A stretch of 64,000 bases of DNA from an uncultured Dyadobacter sp. (GTDB taxonomy: Bacteria > Bacteroidota > Bacteroidia > Cytophagales > Spirosomataceae), in NCBI RefSeq assembly GCF_946482605.1, contig NZ_CAMLSE010000023.1, forward strand, positions 58,166 to 122,165, in the 5' to 3' direction. Positions 53,975-61,244 of this stretch are shown here, in pieces. Within the stretch, counting starts at the first letter, position 1; every line of letters begins with the position of its first letter. The notes below the pieces were generated by a model, which searched no databases, was not told the DNA's origin, and saw nothing but the letters and a program-made list of their open reading frames with translations. Position numbers and translations under genes: made by a program.

Positions 53975-55177
53975 ATGCAAAAATCTACCGCCTCTTCCCT
54001 GCTGCACAGACTATCTTTTCTCCTCCTCTGGAGCCTTATCATACTTAATTCCTGTAAGGATGATGGCACTCCGACGATACCGCCCACGGAGGAAAACATT
54101 TACCTAAAGGAAAGTGCGTCCATTAAGACGTTAACCAAAGAGCAAATCCTTCAACAAGCGATTCCCCTGACGGCAGGTTACGTAAAGAACGGGGTTAAAG
54201 TTTATAAAATCACCTATAAAACAAAGAACACCGACGGCACCGACATTACTGCCTCCGGCGCGCTCATAGTACCCACAGTGGCCGGGCCGGTTTCCATGAT
54301 CAGTGTCCAGCACGGCACCATCACCGACAAAAATGACGCACCATCCAATTTTCGGGACAATTCGGAAGCGGCATCGTTCGGGTCGCTTTTCGGTTCCATG
54401 GGTTACATCATAGCCTATCCCGATTACATTGGTTATGGTGCATCCACAGATCTCCCGCACCCGTATGAGCATCGCGCGAGTCTTGCGTCGGCGTCGCTGG
54501 ATATGCTTCGGGCAGCCAAAGAGTTCCTGAGAGGCCAGACGGAGGTGAAGTGGGATGAAAAATTATATATAGCAGGCTATTCGGAAGGCGGGTATGCCAC
54601 CATGTCGCTGCAAAAGAAAATTGAAGAAGAGGCGTCGTCTGAATTCAATCTGCGGGCGTCGAGCTGCGGGGCGGGGGCTTATGATAAAACAGCCTTTATG
54701 AAATATATCATTAACACGAAAACAGAGGGTGTTGTTGGCTACAATTCACTCTATCTCTGGGTTTTGCTTACGTACGACCGCATTTACAAGCTTAATAAAC
54801 CCGCTTCCTATTACTTCACCGACAAATATGCAGCCCAGATCACGGCTTCGGGTAAGGATGCCGCTATTTCCGGAAGCTTTCATCTTGCCCTTAACGATTC
54901 ATTCAAAAAGGCGCTGAACGACGGGACCGATAAAGGGTTTATCGACGCCATTGCCGACAACGACGTGTATAACTGGAAACCCAAAACACCCACAAGACTC
55001 TACCACGGCACTGTGGATCCGTTGGTTTTTTACTTCAACTCGGAGAACGCCTTTAATGCCATGAAAGCGCTTGGAGCCACCAATGTCCAGTTCATACCAG
55101 TTCCGGGTGGTACCCATAGCAGCTCTATTGCTGCCTTCCTGCTCGGCACACTGGACTTTTTTACTCAAACCAAATAA
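53975..55177 (+). CDS. Secretory lipase-like alpha/beta hydrolase lipoprotein
   Basis: A 400-residue lipoprotein with lipobox NSC (Cys27). The alpha/beta hydrolase fold has Ser203 in GYSEGGYA, Asp in HGTVDPLVF and His in GGTHSSS near the C-terminus. The N-terminal part (YKTKNTDGTDITASGALIVP) is typical of secreted lipase/esterase proteins of the LIP/prolyl-oligopeptidase type. It should act on the cell surface or in the periplasm. It precedes the cysM leader region; a promoter for cysM starts only ten bases after its stop. Confidence 0.82.
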   Translation: MQKSTASSLLHRLSFLLLWSLIILNSCKDDGTPTIPPTEENIYLKESASIKTLTKEQILQQAIPLTAGYVKNGVKVYKITYKTKNTDGTDITASGALIVPTVAGPVSMISVQHGTITDKNDAPSNFRDNSEAASFGSLFGSMGYIIAYPDYIGYGASTDLPHPYEHRASLASASLDMLRAAKEFLRGQTEVKWDEKLYIAGYSEGGYATMSLQKKIEEEASSEFNLRASSCGAGAYDKTAFMKYIINTKTEGVVGYNSLYLWVLLTYDRIYKLNKPASYYFTDKYAAQITASGKDAAISGSFHLALNDSFKKALNDGTDKGFIDAIADNDVYNWKPKTPTRLYHGTVDPLVFYFNSENAFNAMKALGATNVQFIPVPGGTHSSSIAAFLLGTLDFFTQTK

Positions 55178-55186
55178 ATATTCAGG

Positions 55187-55194
55187 TATATTTG
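55187..55194 (+). promoter_or_regulatory. Promoter (-7 element) of cysM
   Basis: TATATTTG fits TAnnTTTG. Transcription would start near 55201 and make a leader of about 175 bases before the cysM ATG. No TTG at the -33 position. Confidence 0.5.
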
Positions 55195-55220
55195 CATCCC
55201 ATTAATTGAATAGGGTAAAT

Positions 55221-55292
55221 ATGCTTTTAACCCAGTACTTTCCTACATTTTCCCAGGTGCGGGCATTCTTTCGGTCTTCACGATGTTGTTGA
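55221..55292 (+). CDS. Candidate 23-residue leader peptide ending Arg-Cys-Cys, upstream of cysM
   Basis: A short frame in the cysM leader starts ATG at 55221 and stops TGA at 55290-55292; the last codons are CGA TGT TGT TGA (RCC-stop). It begins about 20 bases after the predicted start of transcription and ends 82 bases before the cysM ATG. Thirteen bases after its stop begins a hairpin (55305-55331). Two Cys codons right before the stop, in front of a cysteine synthase gene, fit a peptide that senses charged tRNA-Cys and controls the downstream gene by attenuation. This is inference; translation is unproven. Confidence 0.4.
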   Translation: MLLTQYFPTFSQVRAFFRSSRCC

Positions 55293-55304
55293 TTTATGTT
55301 TCAA

Positions 55305-55331
55305 AAGATAAGCGGGGCCTTCCCCTATCTT
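55305..55331 (+). promoter_or_regulatory. Leader hairpin between the Cys-Cys peptide and cysM
   Basis: AAGATA (55305-55310) pairs with TATCTT (55326-55331); inside, GGGG (55314-55317) pairs with CCCC (55322-55325) around a CCTT loop, with a three-base bulge. A CCTTTTTG tract lies ten bases later, too far for a plain terminator. It ends 43 bases before the cysM start. Confidence 0.5.
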
Positions 55332-55374
55332 AATACGTACCTTTTTGAATCACAACATCAAGAATAGCAACCCC

Positions 55375-56247
55375 ATGTCATCATTATTGGATCTGGTAGG
55401 CAATACACCCCTTGTTGAACTAAAAAAAATCAACCCCAATCCCAACGTAAGGCTTTTTGGTAAACTGGAAGGGAATAATCCCGGCGGAAGCGTCAAGGAC
55501 CGTGCGGCATACAGCATGATCAAAGGAGCGCTGGACCGCGGTGAGATCCAGCCCGGGATGAAACTCATCGAAGCCACGAGCGGCAACACCGGCATCGCTC
55601 TGGCGATGATCGCCCGCCTTTTCGACCTGGAACTCGAACTGCTGATGCCCCAGAATTCCACCAGGGAGCGTGTCCTGACCATGGAGGCATTCGGAGCCAA
55701 AGTGATCCTTACCGAAACGATGGAAGGCGCCCGCGACCTCGCGGAGGAGAAGGCCGCCAATGGCGATTATTTTATGCTGAACCAGTTTGCGAACCCCGAC
55801 AACTGGAAGGCGCATTATCGTACTACCGGGCCTGAGATCTATAAGGACACAAATCAGGACATCACACATTTCGTTTCGTCCATGGGTACTACCGGTACCA
55901 TTATGGGCGTATCGAGATATTTGAAAGAACAAAGCGATAAAATTCAAATCGTGGGATGCCAGCCGACCGATGGTTCGAGCATTCCGGGAATCCGTAAGTG
56001 GCCGATCGAATACCTTCCCAGGATTTTCGACCGGGACCGGGTCGACAGAGTGATAGAAGTTACTCAGGAAGATGCCGTCCTGACTACCCGGCAACTGGCT
56101 AGCGAAGAGGCTGTTTTTGCAGGAATGAGCAGCGGGGGAGCCGCCTGGGCTGCCATACAACTTGCTAAAGAATTGAAGGAAGGCGTGATCGTGTTTATCA
56201 TCTGCGATCGCGGCGATCGCTACCTGTCAAGCGATCTGTTCGGTTAG
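55375..56247 (+). CDS. cysM: Cysteine synthase (O-acetylserine sulfhydrylase)
   Basis: A 290-residue PLP enzyme of fold type II, from the ATG at 55375; a TTG ten codons earlier is less likely. Motifs: GNTPLVEL near the start, GGSVKDRAAYS with PLP Lys41, EATSGNTGIALA (68-77 region) with the substrate loop, MGTTGTIMGVSRYL for phosphate binding, and SSGGAAWAAI. It makes cysteine from O-acetylserine and sulfide or thiosulfate; its length and C-terminal motif fit CysM better than CysK. Cysteate synthases share this fold, and a sulfonolipid-type enzyme lies 2.5 kb away, so that role cannot be excluded. Confidence 0.88.
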   Translation: MSSLLDLVGNTPLVELKKINPNPNVRLFGKLEGNNPGGSVKDRAAYSMIKGALDRGEIQPGMKLIEATSGNTGIALAMIARLFDLELELLMPQNSTRERVLTMEAFGAKVILTETMEGARDLAEEKAANGDYFMLNQFANPDNWKAHYRTTGPEIYKDTNQDITHFVSSMGTTGTIMGVSRYLKEQSDKIQIVGCQPTDGSSIPGIRKWPIEYLPRIFDRDRVDRVIEVTQEDAVLTTRQLASEEAVFAGMSSGGAAWAAIQLAKELKEGVIVFIICDRGDRYLSSDLFG

Positions 56248-56254
56248 TATTTCA

Positions 56255-56318
56255 GCTTTCGGCAGTCAGCTATTGTCCATTGAACCAATAGCCGATCGCC
56301 GAAAGCCGACTGCCGAAG
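56255..56318. repeat. Large inverted repeat between convergent genes
   Basis: GCTTTCGGC (56255-56263) and GCTATTG (56269-56275) pair with CAATAGC (56286-56292) and GCCGAAAGC (56298-56306) around a ten-base loop. A second GACTGCCGAAG (56308-56318) can pair with the first arm as well. It lies between cysM and the convergent 4-TM gene and may act as a bidirectional terminator; the core looks like a species-specific palindromic repeat. Confidence 0.65.
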
Positions 56319-56322
56319 TTCC

Positions 56323-56742
56323 TCAAAACCACCCCGATCCCAGATTGCGGAACGGCCAGGGAATCGCAACCAATATAATTACCAATGCCATCGCATAGAA
56401 ATACAGCACGGTACGATGCTTTTCGGCGCCACTTAGTTTCTTCGAGCGAACCCTTCCCAATGTAATCAGCACAATGGCGATCAGCATCATGAAAACGTGT
56501 TCTATCGAGTAGAAGCGGAACACTTTCTCGCTGATCAGGTCAAAGTTAACTTTGGGGCTCATGAAGTAAAGCACCAGGCCAATCAGCAACTGGGTGTGCG
56601 TGGCGATTAATGTGAACAGATAAAGCTTGCTGTCCTCCCGGCTACCCTTCTGCCAGTTGGAGTATGCAGTAAAAACAGCTGCGATCAAAAGTCCTAACAC
56701 CACATAACGGAGGCCCGAATGGGCGTGTAGAAGAATATTCAT
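56323..56742 (-). CDS. Small four-TM membrane protein with conserved histidines
   Basis: About 139 residues from the ATG at 56742; the 49 extra upstream codons overlap the divergent gene and are rejected. Four TM helices with HAHSGLRYVVLGLL, ATHTQLLIGLVLYF, YSIEHVFMMLIAIVLI and a final LVIILVAIPW. Histidines lie in or next to three of the helices, as in heme-binding membrane proteins; databases often label this Bacteroidota family cytochrome b-like. Heme binding is not shown. A TACATTTG element (minus strand, 56778-56785) is a likely -7 promoter. Confidence 0.75.
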   Translation of the reverse strand: MNILLHAHSGLRYVVLGLLIAAVFTAYSNWQKGSREDSKLYLFTLIATHTQLLIGLVLYFMSPKVNFDLISEKVFRFYSIEHVFMMLIAIVLITLGRVRSKKLSGAEKHRTVLYFYAMALVIILVAIPWPFRNLGSGWF

Positions 56743-56811
56743 GATACTATTGATTACGGTGAATAACGATATGCACGCAAATGTAACTCGCAAACAATAA
56801 ACTTTTGTAAA

Positions 56812-57114
56812 ATGATCATCTATAACATCACGGTCAACATCAGTCACCAGGCAGAAAAAGACTGGCTGAACTATATGAAATCCGTTCACATCCCTGAAAT
56901 TCTGGGCACCACCTTACCCCTTGAATGCAAGTTACTGCGGCTTCTGACGGAAATCGAGAATGAGGGCTCTACCTACACCACGCAGTTTAGTTTCAGGACA
57001 ATGGAGGATTTCCTGGCCTATCAAACCAGCTTTCAACCCGAATTACAGGAGCGCCACCATACGCTTTTCAATGGACAATATGTCTCATTCAGGACACTTT
57101 TAGAGGAGGCATAA
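56812..57114 (+). CDS. DUF4286-family protein
   Basis: A 100-residue soluble protein, IIYNITVNISHQAEKDWLNYMKSVHIPEIL at the start and QYVSFRTLLEEA at the end, matching DUF4286, a small ferredoxin-like alpha+beta family of Bacteroidota. The function of the family is unknown. It is divergent from the 4-TM gene; the two start codons lie 69 bases apart. Confidence 0.85.
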   Translation: MIIYNITVNISHQAEKDWLNYMKSVHIPEILGTTLPLECKLLRLLTEIENEGSTYTTQFSFRTMEDFLAYQTSFQPELQERHHTLFNGQYVSFRTLLEEA

Positions 57115-57343
57115 CACTTGAATTCCCCGGTTTTGGGCTTAAATAATAATCCTTAAAAACCACGCTCATTACTTGACATTAACTTAATATTTCCCTTTAT
57201 TTAATCTACCGTTAAGGCAGATTTAACCAGGAGGTCACTCGGTGTAGAGGCAGTTTTTATAACTATCCGAAGATGAATAGGACTCCGGTGTAAATATCGC
57301 GAAGACGGTTGGAAATATGTTTTACTTTAAATGATGAGTGCTT
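57115..57343. other. Leader/intergenic region before hpf
   Basis: 229 bases. A GC-richer patch (57225-57320, with AGGAGGTCACTCGGTGTAGAGG) lies inside AT-rich sequence, which suggests structured leader RNA, but no known RNA family or tRNA is recognised. Confidence 0.4.
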
Positions 57344-57721
57344 ATGAGACTGCAGATGCAAGCAATTCACTTTGATGCCGATCCCAAACTGTTGAGCTTC
57401 ATTCAACAAAAATTGGATAAACTGGATACGTTCTATGACCGGATCACCAGTGGAGAGGTATTCCTTAAGCTCGACAAAAATGACAATGCCAAGTTACATA
57501 CCAAACTCCTGGAAGTTAAGCTCTACGTCCCTGGCGGAACGATGTTTGTGAGAGAGCAGGGAACAACATTTGAAGAAGCTACTGACTTAGCAATAGATAC
57601 CTTGAAAATGCAGGTGAAGAAGTTTAAAAACAAACGTAACAATTCCAGGGTTACCAAAAACATCGACGGCTTGAGCGAAGATGACGGGGTAACCGTGATG
57701 GCAGAGGAAGCCGAAGAATAG
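57344..57721 (+). CDS. hpf: Ribosome hibernation promoting factor
   Basis: About 125 residues from the ATG at 57344; a GTG two codons earlier is possible. The HPF/RaiA fold: MQAIHFDADPKLLSFIQQKLDKL, VFLKLDKNDNAKLHTKLLEVKLYVPG, then EEATDLAIDTLKMQVKKFKNKRN, with a basic C-terminal helix. It binds the small ribosomal subunit and stores ribosomes as inactive particles in stationary phase. The long-form C-terminal dimerisation domain is absent, so this is the short form. A terminator follows. Confidence 0.9.
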   Translation: MRLQMQAIHFDADPKLLSFIQQKLDKLDTFYDRITSGEVFLKLDKNDNAKLHTKLLEVKLYVPGGTMFVREQGTTFEEATDLAIDTLKMQVKKFKNKRNNSRVTKNIDGLSEDDGVTVMAEEAEE

Positions 57722-57740
57722 CGTTTTTAACTTTCTGATT

Positions 57741-57772
57741 CAAGAAGCCGCCAACCGCCAGGCGGCTTCTTG
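57741..57772 (+). terminator. Intrinsic terminator after hpf
   Basis: Perfect 12-bp stem CAAGAAGCCGCC/GGCGGCTTCTTG (57741-57752 with 57761-57772); the U-tract after it is short (CGTTTC). Confidence 0.7.
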
Positions 57773-57830
57773 CGTTTCAGGAGGAAGGATGCCATATTTG
57801 CCCGTGTTTTAAGCTAGTAACCTACCCGAT

Positions 57831-58244
57831 ATGCAAATAGAACCCGTTGTCGATGCTACGTTCGACTATTTTTTCCAGTTTACGCAGGAGCAGGTCCAGG
57901 CATTTGCCGATCTGACCGGCGATAACAATCCGGTCCATCTCGATGCCGACTATGCAGCTACAACCTCGTTCAAGAGGCCAATTATTCACGGAATGCTTGG
58001 GATAACTGTTTTTACAAAAGTGCTGGGCACGCAGTTTCCGGGCTTCGGCTCTATTTATCTCAAACAAACTGTGGAATTCCTCCGGCCCATGTTTGTCGAC
58101 ACACAATACCGCGCCGTTTTCAAGATTGTATCCATTAATCCTGAAAAACACATCGCCGAGATTTCCACGGAGATCTATGACGCCACGACGAATAAGATTA
58201 CGACCCGGGGCGTTGCATCGATGGTCAATCAGGAAAAGTTCTGA
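57831..58244 (+). CDS. MaoC-family hydratase
   Basis: A 137-residue hot-dog fold protein. FADLTGDNNPVHLDADYAATTSFKRPIIHGML carries the catalytic Asp and His of the R-specific enoyl-CoA hydratase motif (D..NP.H). It hydrates enoyl-CoA to (R)-3-hydroxyacyl-CoA; Bacteroidota use such enzymes in fatty-acid metabolism. It stands after the hpf terminator and converges on the histone-like gene. Confidence 0.88.
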   Translation: MQIEPVVDATFDYFFQFTQEQVQAFADLTGDNNPVHLDADYAATTSFKRPIIHGMLGITVFTKVLGTQFPGFGSIYLKQTVEFLRPMFVDTQYRAVFKIVSINPEKHIAEISTEIYDATTNKITTRGVASMVNQEKF

Positions 58245-58252
58245 AAAAGGAA

Positions 58253-58280
58253 GAGCCCCGACGGTAATCCGCCAGGGCTC
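58253..58280 (-). terminator. Probable terminator of the histone H1-like gene
   Basis: GAGCCC (58253-58258) pairs with GGGCTC (58275-58280), with an inner CGG/CCG pair; the minus-strand exit reads TTCCTTTTTC. Confidence 0.55.
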
Positions 58281-58301
58281 AAAAATCTTCCGTGTGCTTC
58301 G

Positions 58302-58484
58302 TTACTTTTCGCCGTCGTTCTTTTTGTTCTGAACTTCTGCACGAATGTCCTGAGCCAACGTTTTCAGGTCTTGCATGCCTTTACGAACGCGCGTTCCCGC
58401 AGCCTGGTTTCCTTTGTTATAGAACTTATCGAAATCGCCTTCAAGCGAAAGAATTAAATCCTTTACTTCATCGAATCTTGCCAT
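58302..58484 (-). CDS. Histone H1-like (Hc1-family) DNA-binding protein
   Basis: About 60 residues from the ATG at 58484 (MARFDEVKDLILSLEGDFDK); an upstream ATG at 58520 adds a doubtful basic stretch. The sequence, with GNQAAGTRVRKGMQDLKTLAQDIRAEVQ and a Lys-rich tail, matches the small histone H1-like proteins common in Bacteroidota, which are thought to help compact DNA. A MaoC gene converges from the left, and a long AT-rich stretch separates it from the oxoamine synthase gene on the right. Confidence 0.85.
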   Translation of the reverse strand: MARFDEVKDLILSLEGDFDKFYNKGNQAAGTRVRKGMQDLKTLAQDIRAEVQNKKNDGEK

Positions 58485-58742
58485 GTTTTCTTGTTTTTTA
58501 GTTTTAAAAATGCCTCTCACACGCTAAAAACGCATGTTTTGACCGAAATTTAGTAATTAAAACCATTTTAGCAACCCAAAAAACAAAAAAAAACACTCCT
58601 AAAATACAATTAACCATTTACAATCAACTAAGTAACTCAATTACAGGAAGTTAAATTGAGTAGAAATATTTTCGAGAATTCAATAAAAAAGAGGGCTCCT
58701 TATAAAAAAGCCCTCTATACGCGAAAAAACGCGGTTTTATGA
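58485..58742. other. AT-rich intergenic region
   Basis: 258 bases, very A-rich, carrying the promoter of the histone-like gene (no clear -7 motif found) and the terminator of the downstream oxoamine synthase gene at 58690-58716. No gene seen. Confidence 0.5.
58690..58716 (-). terminator. Intrinsic terminator of the oxoamine synthase gene
   Basis: AGAGGGCT (58690-58697) with AGCCCTCT (58709-58716); on the minus strand it is followed by TTTTTTATTG. Confidence 0.85.
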
Positions 58743-60014
58743 TTATTCCACGACCTCCTGGACGTCGTCGCTCTGATAAACTCTGTTCTTAAGTTTCTCC
58801 GCCAATGTCGTAAATGCGTTCAAAGTGTACTCGACATCGTCCAGCGTATGGGAGGCTGTCGGAATGATCCTGAGCATAATCTGACCTTTCGGTACGACGG
58901 GATAGACCACGATGGAGCAGAAAACCCCCATATTTTCGCGCAAGTCACGCACCATGCGTGTCACCTCGGGCACACCGCCTTCGCTGTGCAGGAACACGGG
59001 CGTCACAGGCGACTCAGTCTCCCCGATATTAAACCCGCGGCTGCGCAGGCCATCCTGCATTGCCTTCACATTCTCCCACAGTTTGGAACGTAGCTCAGGC
59101 ATTTGCTTGATCATCTCGAGACGTTTGCGGCAGCCTTCCACGTAAGGCATCGGAAGTGCCTTGGCGTAGGTTTGTGAACGCATATTGTATTTCAGGAACA
59201 TGATGATATCGGGATCGTTTGATGCGATAAATGCACCGATAGCCGCCATGGATTTCGCAAATGTCGAGAAGTACAGGTCAATTTCATCCTGAACACCCAA
59301 AAGCTCGCCTACTCCGGCACCGGTTTCACCCATTGTTCCAAATCCGTGCGCATCGTCTACGAGCAGGCGGAAATTGTATTTCTTTTTCAGTTCGGCAATG
59401 GCTTTCAGGTCGCCTACTTTGCCCGACATTCCGAAAACGCCTTCGGTAATCACCAGAACACCGCCGCCTTTCTCTTCGGCCAGTTTGGTAGCGCGGATCA
59501 GGTTCTTTTCAAGGCTCGCCATGTCGTTGTGGTTGAATTTGTAATATTCGCCCAGCTTGGCTTTGTGCAACCGGATACCGTCGATCAGACAGGCATGCGA
59601 TTCGGCGTCGTAAACGATCACATCGCGGTGGTCGCAAAGACACTCGATGGCGGACATCACGCCCTGATAACCGTAATTAAGGAGAAATGCATCCGTTTTA
59701 CCGACAAACTGCGCCAGTTCCTTCTCGAAAGTCTCATGCAAAGTGGAATTTCCGGACATCATTCTGGCGCCCATTGGATAGGCAAGTCCCCATTTGGCCG
59801 CGGCTTCCGCATCCGCCTGGCGTACTTCCGGATGATTGGCCAACCCCAGATAGTTATTGAGGCTCCAGTTCAGCACTTCACGACCCATAAACCTCATGCG
59901 CGGCCCAAGTTCACCTTCCAGCATCGGAAACGAAAAGTAATGGTGGCTGTTCAGCATTTTGGCTGGTGTTCCGATCGGACCTGAGTTGTTGCGCAATTTC
60001 TCGAAAATATCCAC
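58743..60014 (-). CDS. Alpha-oxoamine synthase (serine palmitoyltransferase or cysteate acyltransferase type)
   Basis: A 423-residue PLP enzyme. LNNYLGLANHPEV, the YDAESHACLIDG stretch, DDAHGFGTMGETGAG (about 220-234) and the PLP Lys254 in FSTFAKSMAA mark the alpha-oxoamine synthase family. Members condense an amino acid with an acyl-CoA. In this order the likely roles are serine palmitoyltransferase (sphingolipids) or cysteate acyltransferase (sulfonolipids such as capnine); glycine C-acetyltransferase is a less likely option. Sequence alone does not decide. A TATTTTTG promoter element (minus strand, 60064-60071) lies 50 bases before the start. Confidence 0.85.
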   Translation of the reverse strand: MDIFEKLRNNSGPIGTPAKMLNSHHYFSFPMLEGELGPRMRFMGREVLNWSLNNYLGLANHPEVRQADAEAAAKWGLAYPMGARMMSGNSTLHETFEKELAQFVGKTDAFLLNYGYQGVMSAIECLCDHRDVIVYDAESHACLIDGIRLHKAKLGEYYKFNHNDMASLEKNLIRATKLAEEKGGGVLVITEGVFGMSGKVGDLKAIAELKKKYNFRLLVDDAHGFGTMGETGAGVGELLGVQDEIDLYFSTFAKSMAAIGAFIASNDPDIIMFLKYNMRSQTYAKALPMPYVEGCRKRLEMIKQMPELRSKLWENVKAMQDGLRSRGFNIGETESPVTPVFLHSEGGVPEVTRMVRDLRENMGVFCSIVVYPVVPKGQIMLRIIPTASHTLDDVEYTLNAFTTLAEKLKNRVYQSDDVQEVVE

Positions 60015-60063
60015 TCTCTATTAATTTATGTGGGTAACTGATGATTTAAATGTTAGATAAATG

Positions 60064-60071
60064 CAAAAATA
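60064..60071 (-). promoter_or_regulatory. Promoter (-7 element) of the oxoamine synthase gene
   Basis: TATTTTTG on the minus strand, a match to TAnnTTTG, 50 bases before the ATG. No clear -33 TTG. Confidence 0.45.
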
Positions 60072-60189
60072 AAGAATTTACCTTTAACATAAAAAGACCG
60101 TTGTCATTGCAACTTACGGTAAGTTAGTAAAATAGCCCAAATGAGGCCATATGCCTGTGAATGAATCCGGTATTTTCCCACCAAACAAA

Positions 60190-60215
60190 AAATCCCGGCT
60201 ATGATGCCGGGATTT
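60190..60215 (-). terminator. Intrinsic terminator after the lipoprotein gene
   Basis: Perfect 10-bp stem AAATCCCGGC/GCCGGGATTT (60190-60199 with 60206-60215); on the minus strand it continues TTTTGTTTGG. Confidence 0.85.
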
Positions 60216-60250
60216 GAGGGGAAGAGCTGTTGATGACTTTTTTTTCGAGC

Positions 60251-61045
60251 CTACTGCCAGGTGTTGGTCCAGTTTGTTACATCTCCATTGTCATCAGTCT
60301 GCGTTCCACTTGTTACATAACCTTGCTGATCTATTACGTATGAGAAACTAGATTGTAGATTAAAATCTGCACTTTCAATAATCCTCTTTTTAATAAGATA
60401 TTTAAATTTTCGTGGGAAAAGTGTACCATCCATATAGCCATTGTATTGATCCCCGTCCTGGCTAAGTGATCCGGACTTATCTATCAAATTAGTATACTCA
60501 AACGTGGTCTTGAAATCCGGCGCCCCGTTTTTATCAAAAGATTGTGAATACTTAACATTCTCATTAAGATCATCATAATAATGCTCAATGTATCCCTCTA
60601 CCTGACCTGAGTAAACCTCCTTAGAAAGTTTTCCCTTCTTGTACAAATAAGTCACTGTCAAGTAACTTGTCTCATTTCCGTTATTATCGACCGCGTAAAA
60701 GGTAACCTTCTTCGCCACACTATTCTCCATCTCGTAGACACTCTTACCCGAAGTCTTTCCGTTGGTACTTTGAGTGTAAATGGCACTGTTGGGAGTGTAT
60801 GCAACATTAAAGGCAGCTGCTTGTCCAGCCTGAAACTTCTTCACAGTCTTATCCGGATTGTATTCTATTGCTTTGACAGTATAAAATTGGGTAGACTCCA
60901 ACAACAACCGCTCATTCACAGCCGGGATCGGCTCTGGATCGGTCTCCGGGCGTGGTTCATGATCGTCGCAGGCGGCGGTGAGCAACAGGAACACCAGGAA
61001 GCCTGCATACCTTAACAAATTGTGCTTTGTGGGTTTCATCAACAT
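60251..61045 (-). CDS. Lipoprotein of unknown function
   Basis: About 264 residues from the ATG at 61045, or 262 from 61039; the longer upstream frame adds an unlikely basic tail. The signal peptide ends in a lipobox TAAC (HNLLRYAGFLVFLLLTAAC). The mature part (PETDPEPIPAV linker, then strand-rich YTVKAIEYNPDKTVKKF...) has many Tyr/Asn/Gly repeats of beta type (VTFYAVDNNGNETSYLTVTYLYKKGKL), like small beta-sheet surface lipoproteins with YD-like strands. No family is recognised. It is divergent from accC and ends in a strong terminator. Confidence 0.72.
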   Translation of the reverse strand: MLMKPTKHNLLRYAGFLVFLLLTAACDDHEPRPETDPEPIPAVNERLLLESTQFYTVKAIEYNPDKTVKKFQAGQAAAFNVAYTPNSAIYTQSTNGKTSGKSVYEMENSVAKKVTFYAVDNNGNETSYLTVTYLYKKGKLSKEVYSGQVEGYIEHYYDDLNENVKYSQSFDKNGAPDFKTTFEYTNLIDKSGSLSQDGDQYNGYMDGTLFPRKFKYLIKKRIIESADFNLQSSFSYVIDQQGYVTSGTQTDDNGDVTNWTNTWQ

Positions 61046-61244
61046 GTTCTTATCAGTTTGGTTGAAACCAAAGCTACGACGCCCCCGCTCTATATAAATC
61101 GGTGACATACCGCCTAAAAATCCTACGGCAACGCCCTAATGATCCTTCGGTGCAAAACCTGCTGGTCGCAGTGAGTAGGCGACGTTAAAACAGATGCTTT
61201 TACCAGCATTATCGACAATGCACTTACGATCCTGACCTGTTCAA

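Noticed and set aside
57225..57320. A tRNA or known structured RNA before hpf
   Set aside because: No tRNA T-loop or acceptor pairing could be built and no known riboswitch consensus fits, so it was left as an unexplained leader.
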